A stretch of 64,000 nucleotides of DNA. Source: Candidatus Chlorohelix allophototropha. GTDB lineage: Bacteria > Chloroflexota > Chloroflexia > Chloroheliales > Chloroheliaceae. Numbering within the stretch: position 1 is the stretch's first letter; each line of letters opens with the position of its first letter. Positions 43,998-53,226 of the stretch are shown in pieces. The notes beneath the pieces were generated by a model. That model searched no databases. It saw only the letters and a program-made list of their open reading frames with translations, and was not told the origin of the DNA. Made by a program: the position numbers and the translations under genes. The stretch lies in NCBI RefSeq assembly GCF_030389965.1, contig NZ_CP128400.1:248001-312000 (forward strand), read 5' to 3'.

Positions 43998-46325
43998 CTA
44001 TTTTCCGTGGATTGCGCGCCACAACTTCTCAGGGCGCAACGGCATATCTATATCTTTTATTCCGGTATTAATCAAAGCATCCATTAGCGCATTCACCACG
44101 CAAGGAGTGCTGGCGATAGTACCTGCCTCGCCTACGCCCTTTACGCCCATCGGATTAACCGGGCTAGGTGTACAAGTGCTACCGAGTTCGAAGTGCGGCA
44201 GTTCGGTGGCATTCGGTACGGTATAATCCATCAAAGTACCGGTTACCAACTGACCGTCACTATCGTACACTACTTCCTCATACAAAGCTTGGGCGATACC
44301 TTGCGCCAAGCCGCCATGAACCTGTCCTTCCACTAGCAAAGGGTTGATCTGGTTGCCCACATCGTCCACCGCTACATACTTGAGGAATTTCACCTCGCCG
44401 GTGTCGGCATCAATTTCTACCGCGCAAATGTGCGTACCGAACGGGAAGGTAAAGTTGGTAGGCTCAAAGAAGCGAGTGGATTCCAAACCCGGTTCGATAC
44501 CATCGAACGGATTTACATAGGCACGAAATACCACTTCCTGAATCGTCACGCTTTTACCACCGGCAGCGCCCTTCACCGTATATTTGCCGGTATCGAATAC
44601 CACATCTTCCTCACTGGCTTCCAGCATAGAGGCAGCTATCTTGCGAGCTTTTTCTTTAACGGTTTCTATTGCCATTGCCAACGCCGCGCCACCAACCGCA
44701 GTACCGCGACTACCGTAAGTTCCTAAACCATAGGATGTATTGCCCGTATCGCCGTGCTTAACGATAACGTCGTTATAATCCAAGCCGAATTCGGTTGCGA
44801 CCATCTGGGCAAAGCTGGTTTCCTGTCCTTGACCATGGGGAGAAGCGCCGCTGAATACGGTGGCTTTCCCGGTTTTCTCAAAGCGCAGGGTGGCAGATTC
44901 CCAACCGCCACTGGTAAACATGCCCTTGCTAGGACCCATGCCACAGACCTCAGAATAACTGCTCATCCCGATACCAACGTAACGACCGTTGGCGCGAGCA
45001 TCTGCCGCCATTTTCTGCATATTGGCATAATCAAACATTTCCAGCGCTTTGTCCAACGCAATATCATAATCGCCGCTGTCGTAGGTAAGCCCAACCGGAG
45101 TGGCAAAGGGGAATTTTTCTTTGGGAATAAAATTCTTGCGGCGGATTTCTGCCTGATCCATCCCAAGTTCATTCGCCAACAAAGTGACTATGCGCTCGAT
45201 GAAATAGGTTGCTTCAGGGCGACCCGCGCCTCGGTAGGCATCGGTTGAAACCTTGTTGGTAATGACGTTATAAACCTTGAAATAAGCGGCGGGCATATCG
45301 TATGCGCCGGTTGCCATCAAGCCGGTAAGGGCAGAGATACAGGCAGTCAGCACCTGATAATAAGCGCCTATATCCTGATATGCGGTAATATCAATGCCGA
45401 GAATTGTGCCGTCTTTATTGGCAGCAATGCGCACATAATCTATCTGACCGCGCCCGTGAATCATAGATGCCAACGATTCACTGCGGGTTTCGCTCCATTT
45501 TACCGGACGACCTAGCTTGCGGGCGGCATATGCACAAACCAATTCTTCAGGGTAGTAATTAAGTTTTGCGCCAAAACCGCCACCTACTTCCGGTGCAACC
45601 ACTCGCACCTGATGTTCGGGGATGCTCAAGGTTAATGCCAAGAAGGTTCTGGTATAGTGCGGAATCTGGGTGCTGGTATAGAGGGTAAGCGCATCCTCGC
45701 CTTTTTGCCAAACCGCCACGCAACCGCGCCCTTCCATTGGGCTAGGGGCAAGGCGTTGGTTGTTAAAGCGCTGCTCCACGATTACTTCCGCATTGGCAAA
45801 AGCTTCTTTAGTCTTGGCAGCATCGCCAAATTCGAGCGTTGCACCGATATTGTTGGGAATGCCATCGTGTACCAGCGCGGGTAAACCCTTCGCCGCTTCT
45901 TCAATATCAACTACTGCGGGAAGTTCTTCATATTCCACACTTATAAGCTCAGAAGCATCGCGAGCAGTGGCGCGGTCATCGGCAATTACCACCGCGACTA
46001 CTTCACCGACATAGCGAACTTTATCACTGGTAATGGCAGAATGAGGGGGAATTATACAATTAGCTCCAAACGGCACTGCAACCATCTCACCAGCTTTACC
46101 CTTCAAATCTTCGCCCGTCAACACCGCCAGAACGCCGGGGTGCTTTTTAGCGGCAGAAGTATCAATGCTTTTGATACGAGCATGCGCATAATCGCTGCGT
46201 AAGAAGTGGGCATAGGACATATTTACAAACTTGAAATCATCGGTATAGCTGGCATTACCGGTGATAAGGCGGGGGTCTTCTCGGCGCTTAATGCGTGCGC
46301 CGACCATACCGGAAATAGCTCCCAT
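43998..46325 (-). CDS. Molybdopterin large subunit, form-II CODH/xanthine dehydrogenase type
   Basis: A 775-residue CoxL-family catalytic subunit binding the Mo-pterin cytosine dinucleotide. The active-site loop near residue 361 reads AYRGAGR, the form II signature, not AYRCSFR of true form I CO dehydrogenases, so CO oxidation should not be assumed; an aromatic, purine or other hydroxylation is equally likely. The conserved catalytic Glu lies in the late GVGEAGTIAS. Other family blocks: GGGFGAKLNYYPEE, RVVAPEVGGG, GQETSFAQMVA, VAVDDVGNQINPLLVEGQVHGGLAQGI. It sits between the small and medium subunit genes. Confidence 0.93.
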   Translation of the reverse strand: MGAISGMVGARIKRREDPRLITGNASYTDDFKFVNMSYAHFLRSDYAHARIKSIDTSAAKKHPGVLAVLTGEDLKGKAGEMVAVPFGANCIIPPHSAITSDKVRYVGEVVAVVIADDRATARDASELISVEYEELPAVVDIEEAAKGLPALVHDGIPNNIGATLEFGDAAKTKEAFANAEVIVEQRFNNQRLAPSPMEGRGCVAVWQKGEDALTLYTSTQIPHYTRTFLALTLSIPEHQVRVVAPEVGGGFGAKLNYYPEELVCAYAARKLGRPVKWSETRSESLASMIHGRGQIDYVRIAANKDGTILGIDITAYQDIGAYYQVLTACISALTGLMATGAYDMPAAYFKVYNVITNKVSTDAYRGAGRPEATYFIERIVTLLANELGMDQAEIRRKNFIPKEKFPFATPVGLTYDSGDYDIALDKALEMFDYANMQKMAADARANGRYVGIGMSSYSEVCGMGPSKGMFTSGGWESATLRFEKTGKATVFSGASPHGQGQETSFAQMVATEFGLDYNDVIVKHGDTGNTSYGLGTYGSRGTAVGGAALAMAIETVKEKARKIAASMLEASEEDVVFDTGKYTVKGAAGGKSVTIQEVVFRAYVNPFDGIEPGLESTRFFEPTNFTFPFGTHICAVEIDADTGEVKFLKYVAVDDVGNQINPLLVEGQVHGGLAQGIAQALYEEVVYDSDGQLVTGTLMDYTVPNATELPHFELGSTCTPSPVNPMGVKGVGEAGTIASTPCVVNALMDALINTGIKDIDMPLRPEKLWRAIHGK

Positions 46326-46379
46326 ATATATTTATAACCTCCTCGTTATTATGAAACTGGGTTTTACCCCGATACTGCT

Positions 46380-46859
46380 TTAGGCTTTTGCTGCGGAATT
46401 TTTAGCGGCGTGTTGTACTGCTTTCACAATGTTTTGGTAGCCGGTGCAGCGGCACAGATTACCTTCAATACCCTTGCGGATTTCTTCTTCGGAGGGGTTA
46501 GGATTGCGTTGCAAAAGCTGTTCGCTGGATAGAATCATGCCCGGTGTGCAATAACCGCATTGCAAACCGTGTTCTTCCCAGAAACCTTCCTGAAGCGGGT
46601 GCAATTTCCCATCTTCAGCCGCCAGACCTTCAATGGTGGTAATTTCCCCCCCATCTGCTTGAACTGCAAAGGCAGTACAACTTTTTATGCTATTACCGTT
46701 TAGAAGAACTGTGCATGCACCACACTGGCTGGTATCGCAGCCGATATGGGTTCCGGTCAATGCTAACTCTTCTCGCAAAAAATGAACCAACAAAGTGCGT
46801 GGTTCAACGTCACGAGTATAAGTAGTCCCGTTTACGGTCAATGTAATAGTCCTCTTCAC
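46380..46859 (-). CDS. [2Fe-2S] small subunit of a molybdenum hydroxylase
   Basis: A 159-residue CoxS-type subunit with two clusters: the plant-ferredoxin-like site [15 protein letters not shown]...SC (about 39-62) and the C-terminal four-helix site [11 protein letters not shown]...CRCTGYQNI (about 100-140). It carries electrons from the Mo centre to the FAD subunit. Gene order small-large-medium here differs from the medium-small-large of classic cox operons. Confidence 0.94.
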   Translation of the reverse strand: MKRTITLTVNGTTYTRDVEPRTLLVHFLREELALTGTHIGCDTSQCGACTVLLNGNSIKSCTAFAVQADGGEITTIEGLAAEDGKLHPLQEGFWEEHGLQCGYCTPGMILSSEQLLQRNPNPSEEEIRKGIEGNLCRCTGYQNIVKAVQHAAKNSAAKA

Positions 46860-46880
46860 GAGTTTTACTCCTCTTACTAA

Positions 46881-47375
46881 CTAAGATTGAATACCAGGAT
46901 TTACTACTTCTTTATTAAGCATATCTTGATTATAAGGTTGCTTTTCGACACTTTTAAAAAAGTTCCCGATCAGCAATTTGGCGAGCGGTGAGAGCATGCG
47001 GGTTCCAATATCTGCAAGTTTCCCACCAATATGCACTTCACCTTTGTATTTAACTAAGGTATAGAGCTTATTGCCTGCGTCAAATTCCTCAAAATCAAAA
47101 ACAGCTTGACCTTTGAGGTGGCTATGCGTACCGCCACCTTCTATTGATAAAATATAGTGGAAAGGTTTTTGAATTTCTGTAAGGCGAAGTATTCCGTTGT
47201 AGGTTCCTTTAATCGAACCAACCCCAATTTTCAAGGTGGCTTCATATTCTTCAGGGGAAATTTGAAGCAGTTTTTCACAACCGGGCAGAGATTTCTCTAG
47301 AATTTCTCTGTCCATAATCTTGTTCCAAACAAGCTCAGGAGGCGCTTTTAATTTATAATCGCCGTTGATTTCCAC
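46881..47375 (-). CDS. CoxG-type SRPBCC protein
   Basis: A 164-residue SRPBCC/START-like protein of the CoxG family (MEINGDYKLKAPPELVWNKIMDREILEKSLPGCEKL...GSIKGTYNGILRLTEIQKPFHYIL...LADIGTRMLSPLAKLLIGNFFKSVEKQ). CoxG proteins go with CODH-type operons; they have been linked to membrane attachment or quinone contact. It lies 21 bp upstream of the iron-sulfur subunit gene. Confidence 0.88.
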   Translation of the reverse strand: MEINGDYKLKAPPELVWNKIMDREILEKSLPGCEKLLQISPEEYEATLKIGVGSIKGTYNGILRLTEIQKPFHYILSIEGGGTHSHLKGQAVFDFEEFDAGNKLYTLVKYKGEVHIGGKLADIGTRMLSPLAKLLIGNFFKSVEKQPYNQDMLNKEVVNPGIQS

Positions 47376-47431
47376 CTAGTAAAACCTTCTAAAGTATTCG
47401 GGTGGGTTATTTTTTAATACTGCAAACTGCC

Positions 47432-47899
47432 CTAATAATGAACGGCAGTCTCTAGACGTGCCAAGATTTCTTCAAAAGCTTCTTGTATTTTGTGCTTGAA
47501 ACCTTCAAAGGCAGCATTAAAAAGGGGATTACCGGCATCCATATTGAGCCGATAGTTGAGAATAGTCCTAGTGCCTTCGGGATGGCTATCTGTGCCTTCT
47601 TCAGGTTCAACCTCGTCAGGGTGCTTTAGCTCGAAGGTTCCTTCAACTGTTTTGACCAGCTTATTCTCAACATTAAAATTGCTGCTGTAATTGTGGATTA
47701 TATCGTTAAACATAAGTTGGGCATCGTGCAACCCTTTTAATATCGCAAAATCCACCATTACTGCAACATCGAAGAGCGCTACGCCAACCTGCTCAAATTT
47801 TTCTGCTTGAACCGCATTTTTCCATGCTTCCGCGCTAAAAAGTGATTTCCACACTTCTTCGCGGTCAATTTTCATAGGAACGTTACCGTTGATTTCCAT
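47432..47899 (-). CDS. Second SRPBCC protein of the operon
   Basis: A 155-residue protein that begins like CoxG (MEINGNVPMKIDREEVWKSLFSAEAWKNAVQAEKFEQVG) and ends with an amphipathic helix (FNAAFEGFKHKIQEAFEEILARLETAV). Its middle is more acidic and diverged (ELKHPDEVEPEEGTDSHPEG). Likely an SRPBCC partner that arose by duplication of the CoxG type; its exact job is unknown. Confidence 0.72.
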   Translation of the reverse strand: MEINGNVPMKIDREEVWKSLFSAEAWKNAVQAEKFEQVGVALFDVAVMVDFAILKGLHDAQLMFNDIIHNYSSNFNVENKLVKTVEGTFELKHPDEVEPEEGTDSHPEGTRTILNYRLNMDAGNPLFNAAFEGFKHKIQEAFEEILARLETAVHY

Positions 47900-47949
47900 A
47901 GCCGTAGTTCTTTTTAGTATTTTTTGCCAGATTAGTATTGTTTAAATCG

Positions 47950-49014
47950 CTATTTGCGCCCGTAATCCGGGAAACGAAAAGCCATTTCGCGGATAAATAA
48001 CCCACCGTGACCCATCCGGGCAATATCCCGGTTGGTTAACCGCTCTCCGGCACAAAACCGAGCCAAAAATAGATCACCCAATGTAGTCTCCGAGAACATG
48101 CCACAGCTTGCTAAACCAAATATTGCCATTTCGTCCCAGTAAGCTAACCAAAAGAGTGTTCCGGGGTGGGCGGGCGCTCCTTGACGTTCCATCCGCGCCC
48201 CCACTTCTTGCAATGCGCCAAAGATGGGATCGAGCGGATCGGAGGAATGACCCCCCACATGCAATACCAGTTCTGCTCCTTGCTGCTTAAATGCCCTGAG
48301 TCTTTCCACTAACTCGGATTGGAGACTTTGCACTTGCTGTACACCCAAGTTTTCTGCCCCAAACCAATTCAATTTGTTACGTACAGAATCTACAAAGCGT
48401 TTACGTACCGATTCTTTAAGAACTTCTCGGTAAATTACCCCGATTTTTCGTGGCAAGAAGGGTTTTACATCGATGATTGGCGCACCCTCACAAATTAGTG
48501 ACGCTGTTCGCAGGTGTTCTTCGGGATAGACCAGCGTGGTAACTTTAGCGCCCGCTACCTCTCTCCCGGCTTCAATTGCCATATGATTGTAAAGGGTAAA
48601 AACCGCTACTCCGGGTAATTCATTCAAGCGCTCCAACCGCTCCAGATCAATACTCAGCAACCCTCGTGCTGTAGCAAGTAGATTATAGCGGCTTTCGCTC
48701 GGTCCTGAAAGTTCCACGCCAGAACCTGCGACCATTTGTGCAAGCGCCAAGCCTGCGGCATCTTCGCCGACATCGCCTGCCCCCGGTACAATTAAGTGCA
48801 GTTCAAAACCTTGTGGGGCATTAGTCCCCAGACTCTTTATTGCCGCTCTGGTTTCAACATTATCAGATAATATCTGACCTTTGCGGAAAAGATAACCGCT
48901 ACCTTTACCGAAATCAGGAACATTTGCAGCCACAACTTTATTTTGCAACTCAGGCAAAACAAGTTCAATAGGGACCGCATTTATACGCGCAAGCGGCAAA
49001 GTAATTACTTCCAA
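47950..49014 (-). CDS. Molybdopterin-binding (MoaB/MogA-like) protein
   Basis: A 354-residue protein, first of the operon. The C-terminal half has the shape of molybdopterin-binding MoCF domains (VLHVGGHSSDPLDPIFGALQEVGARMERQGAPAHPGTLFWLAYWDEMAIFGLASCGMFSETTLGDLFLARFCAGERL). The N-terminal half (VPGAGDVGEDAAGLALAQMVAG...SRYNLLATARGLLSID) matches a domain common in such proteins. Probably helps build or insert the cofactor of the downstream hydroxylase. TTG start. A good promoter lies 108 bp upstream. Confidence 0.75.
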   Translation of the reverse strand: MEVITLPLARINAVPIELVLPELQNKVVAANVPDFGKGSGYLFRKGQILSDNVETRAAIKSLGTNAPQGFELHLIVPGAGDVGEDAAGLALAQMVAGSGVELSGPSESRYNLLATARGLLSIDLERLERLNELPGVAVFTLYNHMAIEAGREVAGAKVTTLVYPEEHLRTASLICEGAPIIDVKPFLPRKIGVIYREVLKESVRKRFVDSVRNKLNWFGAENLGVQQVQSLQSELVERLRAFKQQGAELVLHVGGHSSDPLDPIFGALQEVGARMERQGAPAHPGTLFWLAYWDEMAIFGLASCGMFSETTLGDLFLARFCAGERLTNRDIARMGHGGLFIREMAFRFPDYGRK

Positions 49015-49121
49015 TTTCCCGCCTATCTTCGCCGGTAAATTGTGATGCTATCTTAAATAACAGATGAAGGTATTTGTTTGGTTGCTTGTAAAGTTCTCTC
49101 CGTCAAGCCCTTATGGTCAGG

Positions 49122-49150
49122 ATAGTAGCAGATGTATACCGATTTGTAAA
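49122..49150 (-). promoter_or_regulatory. Promoter of the molybdenum hydroxylase operon
   Basis: On the minus strand TTTACA (49150-49145), 17 bp, TACTAT (49127-49122): five of six matches in each box. The leader is about 100 bases long; no riboswitch-like fold was recognised in it. Confidence 0.65.
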
Positions 49151-49216
49151 GTAAAATGCGATTAGCAAGCTCTAAAAGGCATACAATATAGGAAAAAGTT
49201 ATTTAAAATAAAAAGA

Positions 49217-49290
49217 TCGGGGCGAGAGGATTCGAACCTCCGACTTCTTGCTCCCAAAGCAAGCGCTCTACCGGGCTGAGCTACGCCCCG
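49217..49290 (-). tRNA. tRNA-Pro (UGG)
   Basis: The minus strand folds into a standard cloverleaf: acceptor stem CGGGGCG/CGCCCCG, D arm with AGCTCAG, anticodon stem CTTGC/GCAAG with the loop TTTGGGA (anticodon TGG), T arm with GGTTCGAATCC. The discriminator is A and CCA is not encoded; a T-rich stretch follows directly. Confidence 0.97.
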
Positions 49291-49306
49291 ATTATTCGGT
49301 TCGCTT

Positions 49307-49335
49307 AGAATAATGCAACCTGCCTCAAAAGTCAA
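49307..49335 (-). promoter_or_regulatory. Promoter of tRNA-Pro
   Basis: Minus strand TTGACT (49335-49330), 17 bp, TATTCT (49312-49307), 17 bp before the tRNA. The rest of 49336-49548 holds the leader of the CHAD gene and shows nothing more. Confidence 0.75.
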
Positions 49336-49548
49336 GGCGAGATCACTATCTCAGCCGGGATGATACTGTCTAGAATAGGGAACGTTTGCTAAAATAGTTG
49401 GAGAGAAAAAGAAAAAATTTTGATTACAATTTTACAGTTTAGTTTGTAGAGCAGTTTCTGACCGACAAGCTACCGAAATGGGCAGAGCCGTACCGATTGG
49501 AAATATTTATTAGGCTTAGAACTGCACGTCTTTTAATAAGGAAAGAGA

Positions 49549-50559
49549 ATGCAAGAAAATGAATTGGAAAATGAAAAAGACCAACTTTCTCACTTATTAA
49601 TTACTAATAACCCTCTTATTAATGCTTCTACTGAATTCAAACTACATTCTGAAATGCTCATGTCTGAGGCAGGTCGCCAAATATTAAGGCGTAATCTGAA
49701 GAAATTCTTGGAAAATGAAACGCTTGCACGTGACGCAAATGACTCGGAAGGGGTACACAATATGCGGGTGGCGACTCGGCGACTCCGCGCAACTCTGAAA
49801 TTGCTAGAAGAAAGCGTCTTTGATCCGGTAATAACGCGCCGTTTCAGAAAACATCTGCGCAAACTGGCAAACGCTTTGGGCGCAACCCGTGATAGTGATG
49901 TATTGCTACAACACCTCAATGAATATATAAGCCAGCAACTTCCTGAAACTCATACGCAACTGGAAGAATTCCGCCAAGCCATCGTTAAAATAAATCAAAA
50001 AGCCCGCGTTGCGATGCTTGATACATTAGGAACTAAAGCTGTGCAACGGCTTTTGCTTGAATTAGAAGCACTTATCGAAACGTACGGAAAAGGGGAACTA
50101 AAACCGAGAATAGCTGAACATGAGGTTGCACCAACCCTAGTACGACACTTTGCGGGTAGTTTTATTTGGAAAAGTTATGAGGCGGTGCTGGCATACGAAA
50201 CTGCAATGCCTGCTCCTTTACCTGTATTACATCGGTTGAGAGTGGCATGCAAAAAATTCCGTTATACCCTTAATTTTTTCGAAGAGGCTTTACCAGAAGA
50301 AGCGCACACACTAGTTGATAAAGTATCCCATATTCAGGATTATCTAGGGCAAATGCAAGATCATTGGGTAGGTATTGCGCGGGCAGAACATTTACTTTTG
50401 AAACACCCCGATAATGAAGCTATTTTGCATTATCGGGATGAACGTTTGGCAGCTTTGGAAGAAAAGAGAAATGGGTTTGAGTTGATTTGGAAGAAACTGG
50501 TTGGTGAAGCATTCAGGCAAAATCTGGCAATGGTTATAGCCGGAGTAAGTAAAAGCTAA
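49549..50559 (+). CDS. CHAD-domain protein
   Basis: A 336-residue helical protein of the CHAD family. Two repeats carry the conserved basic/His residues: VHNMRVATRRLRATLKLLE (about 64-82) and LHRLRVACKKFRYTLNFFEEALPEEA (about 227-252). CHAD domains bind inorganic polyphosphate; here there is no CYTH triphosphatase domain fused or adjacent, so it is probably a polyphosphate-binding protein rather than an enzyme. AAGGA about 7 bases before the ATG. Confidence 0.9.
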   Translation: MQENELENEKDQLSHLLITNNPLINASTEFKLHSEMLMSEAGRQILRRNLKKFLENETLARDANDSEGVHNMRVATRRLRATLKLLEESVFDPVITRRFRKHLRKLANALGATRDSDVLLQHLNEYISQQLPETHTQLEEFRQAIVKINQKARVAMLDTLGTKAVQRLLLELEALIETYGKGELKPRIAEHEVAPTLVRHFAGSFIWKSYEAVLAYETAMPAPLPVLHRLRVACKKFRYTLNFFEEALPEEAHTLVDKVSHIQDYLGQMQDHWVGIARAEHLLLKHPDNEAILHYRDERLAALEEKRNGFELIWKKLVGEAFRQNLAMVIAGVSKS

Positions 50560-50713
50560 TATCCTACGAATCGCGCTGTACCCCATCCTGAGCCACCTCA
50601 GAGAATTACCTATACTCCCTCTCTGGACAGCTATTTAGCTACTATAGTTTGACAAGCGCGGTTGGGTAACTTATATTAACCCGCTGTTAGCTTGAAAATT
50701 CAGGAGTGTATAT

Positions 50714-52261
50714 TTGGTAGAGACTAAGGGGCAGCTACAGGTGACGTGGCTTCTCCCGGCACAAAACTTCATAAAGCAACGAGAGAATACGCTTGTCTGG
50801 TTGACGCTGGGATTATTGACTCTAGTGGGATTAGGGTTGCGCCTTTATCACATCGAGAGTATTCCGGCGGTATGGGACGAAGTGTTCAACTACAATGTCG
50901 CGCGGCAAGACCTTTCTACTATTGTAAACACTGTTTCAAATGCAATCGAACCGCCCCTATATTATTTTCTGTTTCGCCTTTGGGCTTTTCTTTGCGGGGG
51001 CGCGAATAACGAATTTAACGTGCGCTTCCTCTCGGTGCTGATTGGTACTGCTACTATCCCGGTTTCTTACTGGCTGTTCCGGCAATTGGTTGAGCGTTGG
51101 TGGGCATTGGCGGGCGCTGCAATGGTAGCAGTCAATGGCTACCATCTTTACTATTCGCAATATGCCAAGAACTATGTGCTGGTAACGCTTTTCGCCTTTG
51201 CTTCGCTGGCACTATTTCTGCAAATCATCTCGGATTTCAAGCCGGGCAAATTTGGGCTGGATTGGCGTTGGGCGGTTTGGGCTTTGCTTAATACCCTGAT
51301 TGCCTATACCCATTATTTTAGCGTATATGTGGTAATCGGCGAATATGTGACGTTAGCGTTGCTAATAGTAATTGGTAGACTCCCGCGCCTGCAAACTTTG
51401 CTCTATACTTTCGGTTCCCTGCTGGCATCATTTATTTTGTACTTGCCGTGGCTACCTGTAGCGTTGCGTTCTCTACATGAGCGGGTTTCAGACCCGGGCT
51501 GGTTGTATTACAAGCTCGATTTTGATTTCTTTTACCGTCAAGCAGCAGGGTTTCCTAATTTGTTTCTAGGCTTGCCGCTAAAAGATGAATGGTTACTTCG
51601 CATGGCTTTGGCGCTGGTGGTAGGGGGTGCGACGGCAGGTTATGCCGCATGGCGTTTGCGCCGACGCACCACTGGCAAAAACCGAGTGTTGGCTTTGTGG
51701 ATTCTATTGCCTGCCATTATCACTCCCTATATCGGGGTAATGATTTATACCAACAGCCAGCTTGAAACTCGGAACTTTCTGGGCGGGGCTGGCGCGACAA
51801 TCTATACGTTGCTCTTGTTGATGGGTGAGCGTTTATGGCAATGGAAACGTTTGGCAGGCGCGGTAGTTTTACTCTTTTTTTCAGTAATCTCGATTTATAG
51901 CCTCCAATATTATTACCGTACTGCTACACATGGGGATGATTACCGCGTGATGGTGGCACAAATCCGGCAATTGGAAAGCCAACAGCCTCGCCCTGTTCTG
52001 ATGATACCGATGAAACCGGTTGAGGATGTTTTGCGCTTCTACATGCGAGATGATGAATTGACAGATATTTTGCGTTTGCCCCAACCACCAGAATCGGCGA
52101 CAGTGCCGCCGCAAGGGTTGGTGATTGCGCTTGACCAACGGTTTGCTGACCTTGATTGGGATATAAAACGACTCATCGGACATCTCCAGACCTATAACCG
52201 TAAGATGGGGCAGTACCCATTTCCCGGCGCTCAAGTATTTTACTTTCTCCCTCCCGAATAA
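50714..52261 (+). CDS. PMT/ArnT-like (GT-C) membrane glycosyltransferase
   Basis: A 515-residue membrane protein with about ten helices. The first outer loop has IPAVWDEVFNYNVAR with the acidic pair expected at the active site and AIEPPLYYFLFRLW, a family block. A C-terminal outer domain follows (about 410-515). It probably moves a sugar from a lipid carrier to a surface acceptor. TTG start with AGGAG 7 bases upstream. It is the second such enzyme in the window and not closely similar to that at 10555. It precedes bchM by 240 bp on the same strand. Confidence 0.82.
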   Translation: MVETKGQLQVTWLLPAQNFIKQRENTLVWLTLGLLTLVGLGLRLYHIESIPAVWDEVFNYNVARQDLSTIVNTVSNAIEPPLYYFLFRLWAFLCGGANNEFNVRFLSVLIGTATIPVSYWLFRQLVERWWALAGAAMVAVNGYHLYYSQYAKNYVLVTLFAFASLALFLQIISDFKPGKFGLDWRWAVWALLNTLIAYTHYFSVYVVIGEYVTLALLIVIGRLPRLQTLLYTFGSLLASFILYLPWLPVALRSLHERVSDPGWLYYKLDFDFFYRQAAGFPNLFLGLPLKDEWLLRMALALVVGGATAGYAAWRLRRRTTGKNRVLALWILLPAIITPYIGVMIYTNSQLETRNFLGGAGATIYTLLLLMGERLWQWKRLAGAVVLLFFSVISIYSLQYYYRTATHGDDYRVMVAQIRQLESQQPRPVLMIPMKPVEDVLRFYMRDDELTDILRLPQPPESATVPPQGLVIALDQRFADLDWDIKRLIGHLQTYNRKMGQYPFPGAQVFYFLPPE

Positions 52262-52501
52262 TGCTATTTCTTCTAGTAGTTCGTACTACATACTTCTTTT
52301 ACTCACTCTGCTATATTCAGGATAATGTGGGCGAGTAGTATCAAGGTCGCACTACGCCAACTAACTAGGCTAGTTTGCTTGCCTTATAGCCTCACTCGAA
52401 ACTGGTTTATATTCCACTATATATAAATTTCCCGTTACGGGTCGCTTAAATGCGGTCTTTTTTCTGTATTCCTCATATTTTAAGGAAGCGAGGATTTGTG
52501 G

Positions 52502-53224
52502 ATGGCAGTAGCCGACGCGCCTGAGCATTACCCGCTTGACACCCGCAAGCTTGAACTGCGCCGCTATTTCGGAGTCGATGGTTATGAACGCTGGCGCAAG
52601 ATATATGGCAGTGAGAAAGTCTCCTTTATTCGTCGTACCGTGCGCGAAGGACATAACGCAATGGTAGCCCAAGCCTTAGCATGGGCTTGGGAAAATGGTT
52701 CAAATCAACGTGTGCTAGATGCCGGATGCGGACCCGGTCTAGTTTCCAGAGCGTTGGCGCGTGCCGGTTGTACGGTAATAGGCTGTGACCTAGCAGAACA
52801 AATGGTTGAAACCGCCGCGCAACTTGCCGCTGAAGAACCACCGGAAATAGCACAGCGCATGAAATTTGTAGTATCCGATCTTGAGTCTATTGGTAATCTC
52901 GTACAGGAGCAAGTTGATCTGGCAATATGCCTAGATGTGTTGATCTACTATCCCGAAGACCAATTTGGGAAAATTATGAAACATCTTACCGCTTTGACTC
53001 CTAATCGCCTTATCTTTACATATGCTCCTGCTCATCCTGTTTTTAAGGCAATGCACCGGATTGGCAGGCTATTTCCACGCGGACATCGCTCCACCAGTAT
53101 GCAAATTATTGGCGAAGCGGCGGTACGGCGTGGGCTTGCTACGGCTGGATTGGAACTTTCACGCCAGCATCACTTCAGTAAAGGTTTTTACCATGTAGTG
53201 CTGGCTGAAGCTATCAGGAGATAA
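52502..53224 (+). CDS. bchM: Magnesium-protoporphyrin IX methyltransferase
   Basis: Transfers methyl from S-adenosylmethionine to the C13 propionate of Mg-protoporphyrin IX, the step after Mg chelation in bacteriochlorophyll synthesis. The 240-residue protein has the BchM/ChlM signature YFGVDGYERWRKIYGSEKVSFIRRTVREGHNAMV, the SAM-binding VLDAGCGPGLVSRALA and CDLAEQMVE, and the late RGHRSTSMQIIGEAAVRRGLA. The ATG at 52502 lies 8 bases after GAGGA; a TTG two codons earlier is too close to that site. bchH starts 3 bp after its stop, so the two enzymes are translated together, and consecutive steps are coupled. Confidence 0.93.
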   Translation: MAVADAPEHYPLDTRKLELRRYFGVDGYERWRKIYGSEKVSFIRRTVREGHNAMVAQALAWAWENGSNQRVLDAGCGPGLVSRALARAGCTVIGCDLAEQMVETAAQLAAEEPPEIAQRMKFVVSDLESIGNLVQEQVDLAICLDVLIYYPEDQFGKIMKHLTALTPNRLIFTYAPAHPVFKAMHRIGRLFPRGHRSTSMQIIGEAAVRRGLATAGLELSRQHHFSKGFYHVVLAEAIRR

Positions 53225-53226
53225 AA

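Noticed and set aside
43998-46325. Label as aerobic CO dehydrogenase large subunit (form I)
   Set aside because: The loop is AYRGAGR, not AYRCSFR; only the wider molybdenum hydroxylase family is supported.
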